Positions 13,341 through 26,084 of a DNA stretch of 64,000 nt are shown here, in pieces (positions within the stretch are counted from its first letter, which is position 1; the number at the start of each line of letters is the position of its first letter). The stretch is from Enoplosus armatus (lineage: Eukaryota > Chordata > Actinopteri > Centrarchiformes > Enoplosidae). The position numbers and the translations under genes are program-made. The notes beneath the pieces are model-generated. The model did no database searches and was not told the origin of the DNA. It was given only the letters and a program-made list of their open reading frames with translations. Where the stretch lies: contig NC_092190.1 in the NCBI RefSeq assembly GCF_043641665.1, positions 7,764,548 through 7,828,547 on the forward strand, read 5' to 3'.

Positions 13341-15399
13341 GCAGGTCCCCATCTGTGTGTGAGGAGCAGAGAGGAGCAGAGAGAGAGAAGAATGATGACC
13401 CCTTTAACAGCTTGCCTGCGACTACCTGCTGATCCAAAAACACTGGCCAGACATGAAGCCCCTGCATAGTCAAAGGATCAAACAGGGCCAGAGAATACTG
13501 CTTATTTCAGAGAAACAGAAAGAGGGGGTTTGGGTGGGTGGGGGGTGTTCCAGTGGTACGTTTTGTGCTACTTTGGCCACCAGGGAAAGGAGGGGGGATG
13601 AAAAACAGGGGGATGTGAGAGAGATGTAGACAGCGAGGAGGACAGGAAGAGTCACAACTGTGCTCGGAAAAATAACACAAGAGAATGATAAGGGGCTAAT
13701 GCCGCCATTAGAGGTAACCCGTACCTCGACTGCTGGGGGAAGTAGGAAACTACAAAAACTGTGTTGTTTGAAGCCTAATCCCCTTTTACATTCTTAATTA
13801 GGAAACAACAAGCCATAAGCCCCTTTGTTGTGCTGACCCACACATACTAAACGCCCATTGTGTGTGGGTGTGTAAAGATCTGAGGAAGAAAAATTTCTCT
13901 GTGGTCTGCTTTACCGTCGGACGAACACAGCCATTCTGAGACATTTTGCCATGTTAACTCATTGTCCTATTCAGCCAGTTTACTCTTTCATTGGCTGAGA
14001 TGAATTTGTATGCTGTGATCATTGTGTTTATTGAAATTACATGACTAGCTGAGTGACTTGAAGGAAAACGTGGACACAAGATGGTTTGCACAAATTTTGC
14101 TACCTTGCCAGTGAAAACACAGATTTGCAGCAATTGTGTTTAAGCATGCTGTTTAATCAATACCTGGAAACCGGAGATAATTACAGATGTAGGCTTGTTG
14201 TCAGTTAATCTATTCCGCTGAGGGGAAAAATATATATTTCAAATGAATAGCATGTTTAGGTTATCTTTGGCCTTTGTGGTTCTTAATAATAAAGTAAATA
14301 AAGTAAGTACATAATGTTGTGTAGATGTTAATTACAAGAAGCTATACGCATCTTTACATCACACGATCTCTCCTGTCTTCAGCTGAGGTAAAACATGAAC
14401 TGTTTTTTCTCATTACTGACAATGTGAAAGTTTCTCTGCTCAGCCAATCGTCACACACACACACACACACATGTCCTCTACTCATCTCCTCTCAGTATGG
14501 GCCTTGTATCACACGCAGTCCACTGCATAGACACACACCTCTATATTTATGCGCTCTCACACACACACACGTGCACACAGAAGCAGCTGGGGAGCACGGT
14601 GGCGGGTGACGTGAAATGTCCACACTGGCTCCAGAGGGATGCATTTCTCCCACTTTATTTGTTTATTACTGCATGAAGAGCAACTGGGGTGGCAGCAGCA
14701 CAACAAACAGGATATAGAAGTGAGTGGCCTCCTCCTGCGGTTTCTGATGCCTCCTGCTGATCCCTATGTTAAGATGACTGAATCTGCTGTGATATACAGT
14801 GTACATTGCTCTCCAATATACAGTACAGTGAGGGTACGTTGTTGCACACTGTAGACTGCATCTAAAATGTTTCTGTGTGGAAAAAAAGGTGTCCCATCTA
14901 TTAAAACAGAAAGACAAACTGGATTTAAAATTGTTTTGGTTCATGTATGCATAAAATAAATATTTAAAAACAAGTCTTACTTTTTATTGATTATCCGCTG
15001 TCACTCAGACATGGTATCCATCAGCAAAGTGATAGAGGTTGTAAAACAGCTAACTCAAAAAAATATTTAAATTATTTTCATTTCTTTGCACATGCTATTT
15101 ACTTACCAATGATTCATTAAATTACTATATTAGATAAGCATTTCATTTAAATTCCCAAAAGAGTTATTGTTGAATTTGAACATAGCTGTGATGAGATTTT
15201 GGTGAGGTCCCCTACTGCATATACCAAGTTCCCACATGTAGAATGAACTGTGACAAAGATTCATTTGTTCCTAAGTGTGTTGGTATTTCAAAGTTAAAGT
15301 ATGAGGTGCAGCTGGTCTAGGGTTTGTGCCCATGTATAAGCCATAAGCCATGTATGGTTATGTGTCATACTGTTTGTTTGTGTTTTGTTGACGTTGACT

Positions 15400-15470
15400 T
15401 TACATCCTCGTTGTTTGGGGTCCCACAGACCCCAGTGCTGAATGTGTAAATAAATAAATAAATATAAGGA
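15400..15470 (+). repeat. possible transposon end: hairpin plus (AATA)n tail
   Basis: GGGGTCCCACAGACCCC forms a short dyad and is followed by AGTGCTGAATGTG and an (AAAT)n tail. The layout resembles the 3' end of a fish interspersed element, but no family is recognised. Confidence 0.25.
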
Positions 15471-16067
15471 CAGATAAGAATTAATGTCTTATCTGTGTCA
15501 TATATATCTGTATTTGAAACTGTAATGTTGAGTCCAAGACAAATATATGCAGTTTTTTTAATTAAATAATGATGATAAAAGTGTGATTTCTTTACCCTTA
15601 CAGGTGCAGCAAACTTGCAGGAGCTGTATACACCTACACAGTCCTAATCAGCCAAGTAAAATACCTGATGTGTTTATCATGGGAGTGTAAGGGCTTTAAT
15701 GAGCTCATGTAAGCAGGAGTTCTCCCTGGGTTAGAAACAGATCAAACTATATTATGAACAGCTAAATAAAAGATGTATGTGTTGGCCTTTAAAAATGACA
15801 TTACGCATAATCATATGAAAAGGAAAAAAATTCTGAAATGAGCACGTAGCACGTGTGGAACAGAATGTCGTATTTTAGATAAATACTCTCAAATCAGTGG
15901 AACTTAATCTGGGCTCCAGTGTCACCCAGGATGAGCTTGACCTCCTTTTTATTACATCCAGAGATATTTTTGTACCTTCTTAAGCCATATTCTCCCCTCC
16001 TCACAGCAAGAAGCTCACTCTGGCTATCTCATATGGGACTAACGAAAGTCATACTTACACATACAGC

Positions 16068-16071
<4 letters not shown>

Positions 16072-16111
<40 letters not shown>
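16072..16111. repeat. (CA)n microsatellite
   Basis: About 20 uninterrupted units. Confidence 0.95.
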
Positions 16112-16113
<2 letters not shown>

Positions 16114-16209
16114 CATTTACACCATTCACTTGTGGGGCTGTGGAGAGTCAAAGAATATATAAAAGTGTGAGTGAAGGCACGTATGAACATGAAAAACAGT
16201 GACGCCTCT

Positions 16210-16620
16210 TTAGACTGATCAAATCTACAGAATGGCTTAGATGAAAAATGTTAATTATGCACAACGGAATAAAATCAACCCCCATCATCAGACCTTTAGC
16301 GTTTCAAGAAAAAGGCATTCTTTCAAATTAATTTCAGAATGTCCATTCAGTGTCGTGTTTGTCCATGTTTTAATTTCCAGCTAATTTCCAGCTAACTGGC
16401 AAAATGATATTCAATTAGTTAATTAAGTATGATCCAGCTGTGTGCCTTCTCTCCACACCAGGGGCTGTCTCCCCGTGGGCCGCTGGTTTAAGCCTCTCTG
16501 CACTAATTATCACACTGACATTATCAGGCTGTACCTGGCGTTCTCCGTTACCTTAAGCACCATTATGGGCTGCTACCACTGCATCACATTAAAGGACAGT
16601 GAGTCATGTAGTCTCAGTAT
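16210..16620. promoter_or_regulatory. candidate enhancer-like block
   Basis: Unique sequence with CAAATTAATTTCAG, a tandem TAATTTCCAGC pair (16371-16392), TTCAATTAGTTAATTAAG and CACTAATTATCACACTGAC. A 60-codon frame near its right end is not convincing as an exon. Confidence 0.32.
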
Positions 16621-17164
16621 ATGAAAGCATGACAGGACTTAAAAGAAGCATTTCATACATTTTATCACTTTTCACAGGTCTTGTAGATCATTTAGTAAGC
16701 TTTTACAAACACTGTAATGTATTACGTTGTTGAAACTGTCAGCTTGAAATGGAAGTCTGCATTTTTAAAAACCTGGGCTTTTAAGTTCATATACCTTTAA
16801 TTACACATTAGATATATCACTGCAAAGTATAAATAAGACAAGGACAAACATGGGAACATTGAGACAATGATTATGTTTGCTATTATATGGAGAGTCAAAG
16901 AGATGCTATAGATAACCACAAAGAGACATCCTGCGAGCTGTAATAATATGTCCTATAAATGACCACACATACAAAAACACAAAGTCCACCTACGCTCCTG
17001 CTCTGTAAACACAGACAAGTAGACAAGCATTTTGGTGGCCCCCTCTCCTCCATTCAACTGTGAGGTGTTTAATGTATTTTTTTATGCTTTAACCGTGTCT
17101 TCTGTTTGGATGGAAATACCTAATTAAAAACACTTAGGGACCCAAGACAGTACGCATACAGACT

Positions 17165-17430
17165 GTCCGGCCCACCCATGTCTATCTGACAACTGACAGC
17201 CCAATCTGATTAAAGGCTGACTGGGGGAGGGGCCTCCGCCAACCATCCAAGGCAGGCCAAAAGTGATTGCCATGGCGATGGGTAATTACAGCTGTCAACG
17301 CATCCTCCATCCTGCTGGCATCAGTTTGATTGCGCTCGGCAACAATGATAGACAAGCTTAGCATGAACTCTACCAACCGCCAATCACATCGTCCCTTCAC
17401 TGCTCCATTTAGCTGACATGCAACATTCAC
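17165..17430. promoter_or_regulatory. candidate enhancer-like block with RFX/MEIS/SOX words
   Basis: This is the most enhancer-like block by eye. In order it holds the RFX-like ATTGCCATGGCGAT (17266-17279), a homeodomain plus TGIF/MEIS-type GTAATTACAGCTGTCAA (17282-17298), a SOX-type AACAATG (17341-17347) and CCAATCAC (17380-17387). Complexity is high with no simple repeats. A 95-codon minus-strand frame overlaps it but has no recognisable domain, so I prefer a noncoding regulatory reading. Confidence 0.38.
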
Positions 17431-18139
17431 ATGGCCACACAACACAGGCCCGTCATGGCATCCCAGCACAGTTTTAATTGTTTCTCTCTCTCCCTCTTCC
17501 CTTTCTTCCCAGCCTCAGCCTCCTCCCTCTGTTCCCTCCTCTGTTCTCCTGTCTCCCTCTCCTCTCCCTCTCTCATGCGGACAGCTCAGAAGTGCAAGTG
17601 TTATTACATGAAACTCCCGCTGTAGCATTAATTGAAGGGAGATATGGTGGGACAAACGCGACGGGGGGTAGAGCATGCCCATTATCACTCCTGCTTTCAA
17701 CAGGTCTCACATTTGGAAACTGCAAATTGCAAAAACTTGCAAGGGCAAAATGTTTGACATTATTTGATCTGCAACCATATGGTGTAAGCAATGAGGGGGG
17801 TAAACACAGAAATAGATAAATAAGTAAACAAGAGCAGAAAGAAATACAGGCAGCACAATGGGAAATGTGGCCAGAGAGAGCAAACAAATCAAGGAAATAA
17901 TTATCTTTAGGGTGTAATTAATGAGGGGTTTTTGCTTGCAAGAGGGTATGTCAAGTGCTCTCCCCCTGGTCCCTCTGCCTAACTTCTCTTCCTGGTAGTC
18001 TCTCCTCTGCCATGCCCTTGCCTCCTATCCTATGGCTGACAGTGACAATAGCCATACTGTGGATGCTAAACAGCCTATTGTGAAGTCTGGGAGGCAGGAC
18101 TACAAGTTCACATTGAGAAAAACATAGCCTTCCTGCTAG

Positions 18140-18420
18140 CATTGTGACGGTTGATTTAAGTTAGCCGTATTAATGAAGTCAAGTGTAACTGGACAGGGCT
18201 GACTCCAGCTTCCATATCCTCTCTTAATTACCTGGCTTTGTCTCGGCATGCTTGTCCTTAATCTGACCTAATGTGGCTAATAACTGAACTTGAAAACAAT
18301 CAAAACAGCAATTAGCAACAACAGCCCCGAAATGTTGAATTCTCAAACGAATGCAGCAAAATTGTTTGCTGCCTGTCATGCCAACCAGGATGGCATTCCT
18401 GGTTTTAAAGCTAGAAAAAA
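18140..18420. promoter_or_regulatory. candidate enhancer-like block
   Basis: Unique sequence with CTTAATTACCTGG, AAACAATCAAAACAGC and GCAATTAGCAACAACAG. Its right end has the perfect dyad AACCAGGA-TGGCAT-TCCTGGTT (18383-18404). A purine tract of AAAGAAAG type begins immediately after the block. Confidence 0.33.
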
Positions 18421-19559
18421 GAAAGAAAGAAAAAGAGAAAGAAAAAAGACAGCAAACTATTTTCAATGAAATCATATAAACCAGTAAAGGCTTTTGTAAT
18501 AAAGAAACAGAATCCTTTATCATTTGCAATAAAATGAGATTTCGAAAAAAGAATGAAATGAAAATATCACATCAAAGGTCACGTTTGAGTATAGATCCTT
18601 ATCTTCCCACATTCTCTGAATAACGTGGCAGCCCTTTGATACACTGACCAAATCATTTTGAAGAATAGAAACAGTTTTTTCTCCTTTATTTGTCCTTTTT
18701 TTCTTTTCTTACACAAATATGTCTTCAAGGAGGTCTTGTTTAAGCCTGTAAATTCCTTGAAAGTGGATGAATGATACAGTCCCGGCATGGTACTGACAAA
18801 AACAGATGAGTGTTTTTCCTGAGGGAGAGGATTGTGGGTATGGAATGAGTTAGCACTGCCTGTTATTGCAGCTGATCATAAAAGGCTACGTGCATGGGAA
18901 TTCCACTGTAAAAACCGGAAAATGTTTGTTCCTATAAAAACATGTTAATGCAAAACAGTTAGGTGAAAGACAAAACTTAACCACAGTCAATAAGGTCATA
19001 AAATAGGAGCATTTAATTGTCCGCAGTGTGTTAATTAATGAAATGCATTTCTGAACATATGCTGCTTAGAAAAATAAGAGAATTTATTCAGATTCAGATA
19101 TTTATTCTGACACTAAACAACAGTGTAACTCAGAAGTTTAATTCATGTTATTGAAACAACAGTTTAATAATATTTTTAGCGACATTCTGAACCTCATATA
19201 CATAGTACATCTACATTCCTGAGATATTATTTATTTGTTTGGCACAAAACATAGTTTAAGTGATTGCTAGAATATTACAAATAGGATAAAATTCAACAAT
19301 AATCAGTTATTGTAATCTTCCTCCAAATGTTTTTTTTTATTAATTTATATTTGCTCTAACCAAACTAAACCCTGACTGTGGCCACACTGGACAGGAGAAC
19401 AAATCCTTACTGATGTTTGATTGAATTCAGGCACCTCCTCCCTGTGGCCCCCAATGCTGCTTCAATCCACCAATGGGGCGCAGGCAAGCGGATTAGCACG
19501 GATCCTGAGAGGAAGTTTAAACAAGAGGAAACATTAAGTTTGAAATAAAACACAGGAAA

Positions 19560-19760
19560 CAGGGTTAACTACAACTCCTCCCAGTCAGTGCCAGTGGCTG
19601 AGCTATTTTTTGCCCAATTATCCTTGGTTAACGGGATTAATTACTCTAACTTCTCTTTCTTTTCTTCCCCTCCAAGCAAACGGGCAATAAATCCTTCTCC
19701 GTGCTACACAGTCTGAGAAGGCCACTCTAATTAGCATAACAAGTTACAAAATCATTACGG
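19560..19760. promoter_or_regulatory. candidate enhancer-like block
   Basis: Unique sequence with GGTTAACGGGATTAATTACTC and the palindromic homeodomain word CTAATTAG at 19727-19734. Also contains GCCCAATTATCC and a CT-rich centre. Boundaries are approximate. Confidence 0.33.
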
Positions 19761-20499
19761 CCTTAAAGTGCTTACAGAGAAAACAACATCAGAAGCGCAC
19801 AGGATGCAGGATGGGATTTAGGAGGGCTATTTAATTGAATAAAAATGTTTGGGGAGGTGGGAAGAGGGGGGTAAACCTAACAGAGGTGATGCAAGGGGAG
19901 GGCAGGGACACAAACTAAGGGCCTCACTTCCACAGGACTGACCCTGGTATGTCTGACACACAAACACACATGCACACAAAAAAACAGGGTAATGGGGGTA
20001 ATGGGTACCAGTTAACGGATGAGAGACGGGACTCTGTATTAATCACACACAGGCCACCAAAATTGGCTTCCATCAGTCACCTGAAGACTGAGTGAATTCA
20101 TCCTTTTCTGGTGGTCATGGCAATGTCTGTAAATCTTCAGTGTGGAAAATCAACTACAGTTATGGCAGTGTTTGCTCACCATCCACCGCTTTGTGCCAAA
20201 GCCCACACCGCAGAGTCTGAGGGCAAAAACAGCCGTTTTCTAGCCAACCTGTTTAGCATGAGTCCCACCCAGTCGTCTGCTTTCACTAACCTGTCCTGAC
20301 AAGTACCCAGATTAACGTAATCTTATATCAGTGCAGAGGAGCAGAAGAGAGCAGATGGACCCCCTGTGCCCCCCCCCCCCCCTCCACCCGACACTAACAC
20401 ACACACACATAAGCAAGCACACAAGCAAATGCAAACTCTCTCACTCGTTGGGTTGCTCATAAACACACACTCTCTCACATACACACACATATTACAGAC

Positions 20500-20945
20500 T
20501 TAGCTGCAGAGTGCTTAGCATGCAAAACCTGGGCCCCAGCCACAGCAATTAATGTTCTCCCAGCAAATTGCCACAGCTTTGGATGATGCTGTTCGGGGAA
20601 TGTTACCCTGTATCTTCATATGCTGTGCCTCAGCGAACACTGCGGTCCTGCTGGTGTGTGAGTGTGCCAGTGCGGTCATTTTAACATAAGGAAAAAAATA
20701 AATGAAAGGCTCTTCTCATTCATTTGCAAATAAATAAATTATTATATCAATAGACAAGTAATTGAATAAGAGACTCAACAAGAGACTGTAGGCTGGGGAA
20801 TTGAATTTTGGGATTTCTAACACTTGTCATCTGCCGTGTCGAAGTGAGCTTGTCTTTTTACAGTTTCCGTGGTAAATCTCAACAACTTTGCTAAACTGAA
20901 CAGATGGGCTTGCTAATTAGCAGCGCTCAGGCTGTAAGTTTGTTT
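20500..20945. promoter_or_regulatory. candidate regulatory block
   Basis: Unique sequence with CAGCAATTAATGTTC, AAATTGCCACAGC and, at the right end, TGCTAATTAGCAGCG (a TAATTAG core in a short dyad). A low-complexity AT patch near 20690-20780 interrupts it. Confidence 0.25.
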
Positions 20946-21843
20946 ATAAAGAGAGAAAGGGTTCCAGACATCTTGACACATTTTATTAACATATCATACC
21001 TTAAAGCTATTCTTCTTGATACCCACCAAGCTCTTTAGCTAAATGCACACACACATGCGGAGAGACACGCGCTTTCACACATGCACGTACACTCTTATAT
21101 AAACATAACCATGTGCGTCAGTGCACACACATACACTGTACACACCAGGGAAACAATAAAAGTCAGCCTTGCGAAACGGAACACCCTGTATGTATGCTCA
21201 TGAATATGCACAATTAACACTGTGTGTGTGTGTGTGCATGAGCGCATGTCTTTACAGAAGTGTAACAGCACATTTTGCACATGAGTGTATGTGCACTGTA
21301 TAAATATGTGTGTATGTGAGAGATGGTGTTTGTTTACGAGGGTGTCACTGTGCGTGTCATGCGTCTGTGTCCTTGCAAGAGCAGTGGCATGCTTCTCTCT
21401 CCACCAGGCCCCCTCCTAAATTCACCCCCTGTGGTTTTGTCAGCTTTCACTATTGTGTGTCAGGATACCGACACTAGATGATGTCCCAAGCAGACGGGGC
21501 CGGTGAGCTCCCTGAGGGGCCCCGGAGTATTCGGCAGTGGGATAGGATGGACTGCGGCTCCATCAGTGCCATTTAAGCCTCCTGCCGAGCCCCACTTAGG
21601 ACAGGGGCGACATCGCGGCACCGACCCACTACGCTGATGCAGTGAGATGTGAAAAACTGTGCTAGAGAAAGACAATGACAGAGGAAGAGTGCATGATAGA
21701 GAGAGATAGAGGGCGAGAGAAAAAAAATCCATCACCAATGCCCGATGATACAGCTCATATCACTGTTATGGTTTTTTTCCTCTCCCCGACACACACACAC
21801 ATACCCACAGACATACCACGGCTCGGTGTTTCGGCAGGCACAT
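20946..21843. other. intergenic; CA-rich, no gene
   Basis: Dense short CA/TG tracts at 21040-21330 followed by a GC-richer unique patch at 21480-21650. No exon is supported. Confidence 0.6.
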
Positions 21844-21961
21844 ATTGCCATGGTGATCCTGGTTAAGAGGCTTACATTCGGCCCATGCTGGTGGTTGCTG
21901 GGGGACACTCCCATTGCCATGGTGATGGCTACCGGGAGGACACTCACATTGCCATGGTGAT
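21844..21961 (+). promoter_or_regulatory. triple RFX X-box-like cluster
   Basis: The 14-mer ATTGCCATGGTGAT occurs three times, at 21844-21857, 21913-21926 and 21948-21961. The word resembles the RFX X-box GTTNCCATGGNAAC, centred on CCATGG. The second and third copies share extra flanking ACTC-CATT wording, so they may be a 35-bp local duplication. Confidence 0.4.
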
Positions 21962-22419
21962 GATGGCAGGAGCCAAGCATGCCAACCAATGAGATGATGG
22001 ATAGATGCCATGCAGGAGGCGAAGAAAACGTGACTAGAATGCCCGGTTGTCATGTCTACTGTCAAGGAGACTTTTCATAAATTGTATCTTCACACACACT
22101 TACGTCCAACGGCAACCAGCAGCTTTCCCGCAAAGAGACATATTTATGTTTTCATGATGGCTAAAATAATGATAACATAGGGGCAGCAATGTGTTAATCT
22201 ATAAATATCACAGGACAAGTACAGGGGCTACTCTAAAGATTACAAAAGAAAACACTGCAGATTACAGATGACATGAATTATGGATAGGAAACATACAAAG
22301 GAGGAGCTTCAAATTCAAAGCATGTAGAAAAGCAAAATACGTCAGAGAAAAACACAGATTCAGTCATTGATGGTACAAGGTTGGAGCCTATTTGAGTCAG
22401 TGTTCGTGTGTGAAATATG

Positions 22420-22547
22420 CATACTACCTAATTCTACATTCCATTAGTAATAATAACAATTCAGAAGCAGCAAAGGCGATGGCAATTTGGTGATTTAGCT
22501 CCAGATAATAGCTCAAGCCATTTCTCCTGCCTCCCAGTAGAGGGAGG
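22420..22547. promoter_or_regulatory. candidate regulatory block ending in CTCF-like dyad
   Basis: Unique sequence with CATTAGTAATAATAACAATTC and an RFX half-site-like word GGCGATGGCAAT at 22475-22486. It ends in GCCTCCC-AGTAGA-GGGAGGC, a 7-bp dyad. Within it CCAGTAGAGGGAGG (22534-22547) matches 13 of 14 positions of the CTCF pattern CCASYAGRKGGCRS. Confidence 0.3.
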
Positions 22548-23124
22548 CTGGGGCTGGGTTGGGGGCCAGCGGGACAAGGCTGGGAATCAAGGGACTGGAG
22601 CTGCCTAAGGGCATGGCCGAGGTCCAAATCTGGCGCAGCGTAAATGACTACCAAGAGTTGTTGTACGTGTATTTGTGTGAGTATGAGGAACAGAGGAGGT
22701 GGGGGGAGCAAGGCCTTGTTGAACTGAATCCATCCTGTACATTTTATTCCAAAACACATGCACACATATCTCTCAGTTTCATCTGTCTCCTCTTTTCTAC
22801 TGAGCTGTTTTTCCTCCAAGATGGAGGGTTCTGCACGCCTAAAAATTCTGATCCCCCATAAAGCAACAGGCCAACACCTAAAAGGTCAACCACAACAGCT
22901 CATAGAAACATCTCATCCAGCTTTGCCACTAATACTTTAAACCCGATCAAATACATACACACACTTACAAACACACACAAGAATGCAGAGATCACCACAT
23001 GTTGCTTGTCTGTTCAGTGTCATGAGAGGCTGTGAATTTCTCAGCCAATAAGAATCAGCACTGAGTGTTATCACTGACCCTCAGGCGATGGGACTTTAGA
23101 AAACCAAAACTGACTGGACAAACC

Positions 23125-23150
23125 GTGTGTGTGTGTGTGTGTGTGTGTGT
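23125..23150. repeat. (GT)n microsatellite
   Basis: Thirteen uninterrupted units. Confidence 0.93.
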
Positions 23151-24346
23151 TCACGTGTGTATGCTCATGCATGAGCAGACAGATCCCTCAGTTTAGTGGG
23201 GGGCACTGTGCCTTTGACCACCTTCATTTTGCTTAAGTTGACAGTTCAGCAAAGATAAAAGATTTACCTTTCTTCCTGAGAAAGTTGCACACAATACACC
23301 AGAGAAAGAAGGTGTTTAAAGCGCATTCAGGAGTGTGTGGTGTCGACAAATCTGTCTCTGCACGGGCAGCAGAGCCTGCAGGATACTATCTCATGGTACG
23401 CACAAGGTGCAGAGAAACACCCTTCATGCTCACCAGGTATACAATAACACAACCACACAAACATTCGTAGAAATGACAAATGGAAAAAGTGTGTTTTGTA
23501 TTTTTTGCAATATGTTATGCAACATAATCCACATACTGTGAATATGTGGCTGAATATCATCATAAAACTCAATCACCTGCTGAAACAATTTGCCTCTTAC
23601 ATTGCAGTTCAGAGCTCTGCACTCTCCAGGTGTGGCCACACAACACACTATAAATGTCTATGGGACACAGCATGATGAATACTACATGTGGAAAAATTAG
23701 CTCTCAAGTAAATTATATCATGTAAAAGCAAAAGATGATAAAAGACACAGATGCTGTCTCAAAATTAAATCATAAAAACCTTGAAGTTTAGTCTGCATCT
23801 CCTCATGAAACTCATGCATAACAGTGTATGGTCAGCCCGAGGTGTGAGCGCTAACATGTAGTATCACACATGTATGTGACAATTTAAGCTAAGCTAAGTT
23901 TGCCTGAGAATTTAGTTAACCACATTTACAAGAAATTCATAGATTCTTAGATACTTCATTGATACTTTTAAGATTTTAAACCTTCCAGGCAGCCATTGCT
24001 TTTACTTTCAGTATGGTATGAAAATTAACATGCAGAGATGCGAACCTTTTTTAAGATTAATGGTCAATCACAGTTAACATCATGTGTGCTTTCACTGCTG
24101 TCGGCATTAAGTGTAGGTGCTGCTGGGAAGCTGCAGTGAGGTGAGAGTCAAATGCTGAATGGTGCTGCATTCACAAACTCTTCTCAGAAACGTGGAAGAC
24201 ATAAAATGAGCAAAAATCCTAAAAAAAAAAGTATAATCTAAGATAAGGTAATTTCCTGCATTGAAAAAGGTTTCTGTCTCAAGTCTCAAGATGCCTGAAC
24301 GCAGCATATGAATGCATCAAAGGAAAAGATAAAGTTGACGTTAAAG

Positions 24347-24382
24347 TTAATGTTAATGTTAATGTTAATGTTAATGTTAATG
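24347..24382. repeat. (TTAATG)6 hexamer tandem
   Basis: Six perfect tandem copies of TTAATG, preceded by the related TTGACG and TTAAAG units. Confidence 0.95.
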
Positions 24383-25079
24383 CTTGGGTCTATCTTGAAT
24401 GAAAAACACACACTATAGCTCCAAACTGATTCTCAACTGTGGTGTTCTGCACTGGTTACAGTAGTTTATCACTTGATGAATTAATGGTGCAATGGTGAAT
24501 AAGATAGGACCCTGTATTAACAAGCATATTTTCATTCTAGGAACATGAAGCTATGGAAAAACGGAGGAGACATAACGCTGTATTTGTAATTCTTTTGTGA
24601 TTTTTTTTCCATATACTGGGCCTTAGGGAAGGAAATATGTGTGGATTACACCTTAAAAGACATCCCCAAACTAGCCCATCCCCTGAGGAGACCAATAGAG
24701 AGCTGTGTTACCAAAGTCCCCGCAGAGACAACAAGCCATGTGAAGTGTGAAACCCCTCTCCAACATGGATTTAAGATCATCAAGAACATCAGTAAGAATG
24801 GAAATATTCAGGGAGAAAGAAGAGAACGAAGGGAGAGAGAGCAAGAATGGACAGACTGCTGTTTGACAAATATTGTGAGACGTGGTAGAGGGGTGGTGGT
24901 GTTTTCATTGCTGACATCAACATAAATTTTCCTGGCGTGGCTCTCCTTGCCCAGCGTGGGCTCAGCACTGGGAAACTGGAGAGGAAATTCTCCGAGCCGC
25001 AAGGGAGAGGAATCAAAGAGCCGGGGCTCCGAGACCTCTGACACACTGAACTCCTTGCTGACCCCACAACTCTCTCGTG

Positions 25080-25112
<33 letters not shown>

Positions 25113-25870
25113 TCAGAGTTACATGCACAGACACACACATAATAGTTACATACACATAAGAGATCGACAGCACAGTAAGACGTGCACAAACAAAACCGTG
25201 CATATACACCACTTTGAAAACCATTTGGGATCAATGCTCATCACTTTTTGTCCTCAGTGTCTGATCTATCTGAAAGCAGTGCATCTGTTTCTGCCATCTG
25301 ATAAGCAGTGTTTGTCCCTGTATGGCTCTTGGGGGTGGCGCACACTGGCCTGCATCAGAACTGTGAGGCGTTCAGTGGTGGACCAAAGGTTCAATGAGCC
25401 CTGTCTGAGGAGCCTCATTAAAACTTGACAGACACACACTCACACACACAGATCTGTGTGTGTCATCCTGAGCATGTATGCACACACACACATGCAAACA
25501 CGTGCTGCTTGAGTTAATGATGATGTAATTAGCCCTGATATCCTTGAAATGTCGGGTGTCAGGAAGTAGGGATATGCTTCATGTAATCAGCAAGCCTCTG
25601 AGTGTGAATGTGTGCATGCGTGAGCACACTATGCCTTCAAAGTCGTTGGAGACTGTAGAATGAACATGATGGCCATTCTATTCTCTGCCACAGTGAGTAG
25701 GCTTTCCACCCCAGCTCCTCCGAAAAGAAGCACACTCACAATGGCCGCCATAATGAGGAACTCTTCCACGTCGTCGCACAAACGCAAAATCTGACAATCT
25801 GAGCAGGTGTGGTAGGCAACCGCTGCAAATACCGAAGGCATTTTTGAGAAGTAGATTGCTGCGTGTGTGG

Positions 25871-25874
<4 letters not shown>

Positions 25875-25923
<49 letters not shown>
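25875..25923. repeat. (GT)n microsatellite
   Basis: About 24 uninterrupted units, among the longest dinucleotide tracts in the window. Confidence 0.95.
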
Positions 25924-25926
<3 letters not shown>

Positions 25927-26046
25927 ATCATACTTTGTGGGTCCTTGCTTAGGTTCTATGCTTGGATCCAGGGACCATTCATGATTGGGCACCAGGTGAA
26001 AGAGGGTGCAGCTGGCTGACATGAATGAATGCTCTTCCCTCTGACC

Positions 26047-26049
<3 letters not shown>

Positions 26050-26081
<32 letters not shown>
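26050..26081. repeat. (GT)n microsatellite
   Basis: Uninterrupted tract of about 16 units. Confidence 0.95.

Positions 26082-26084
<3 letters not shown>

Larger units (their letters stand above)
13341..16209. other. intergenic; no gene seen
   Basis: Contains CA tracts at about 14451-14471 and 16072-16111, an (ATAA)n patch at 15446-15466 preceded by a GGGGTC/GACCCC dyad, and AT-rich unique sequence. No exon is supported. Confidence 0.6.

Noticed and set aside
17182..17469. Minus-strand 95-codon frame over the enhancer-like block
   Set aside because: No domain and no splice context. The dense transcription-factor words better explain the sequence as regulatory.
24347..24382. CRISPR-like or telomere-like tandem array
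   Set aside because: It is a simple six-unit hexamer with no spacers, it is not the TTAGGG telomere unit, and the genome is vertebrate.
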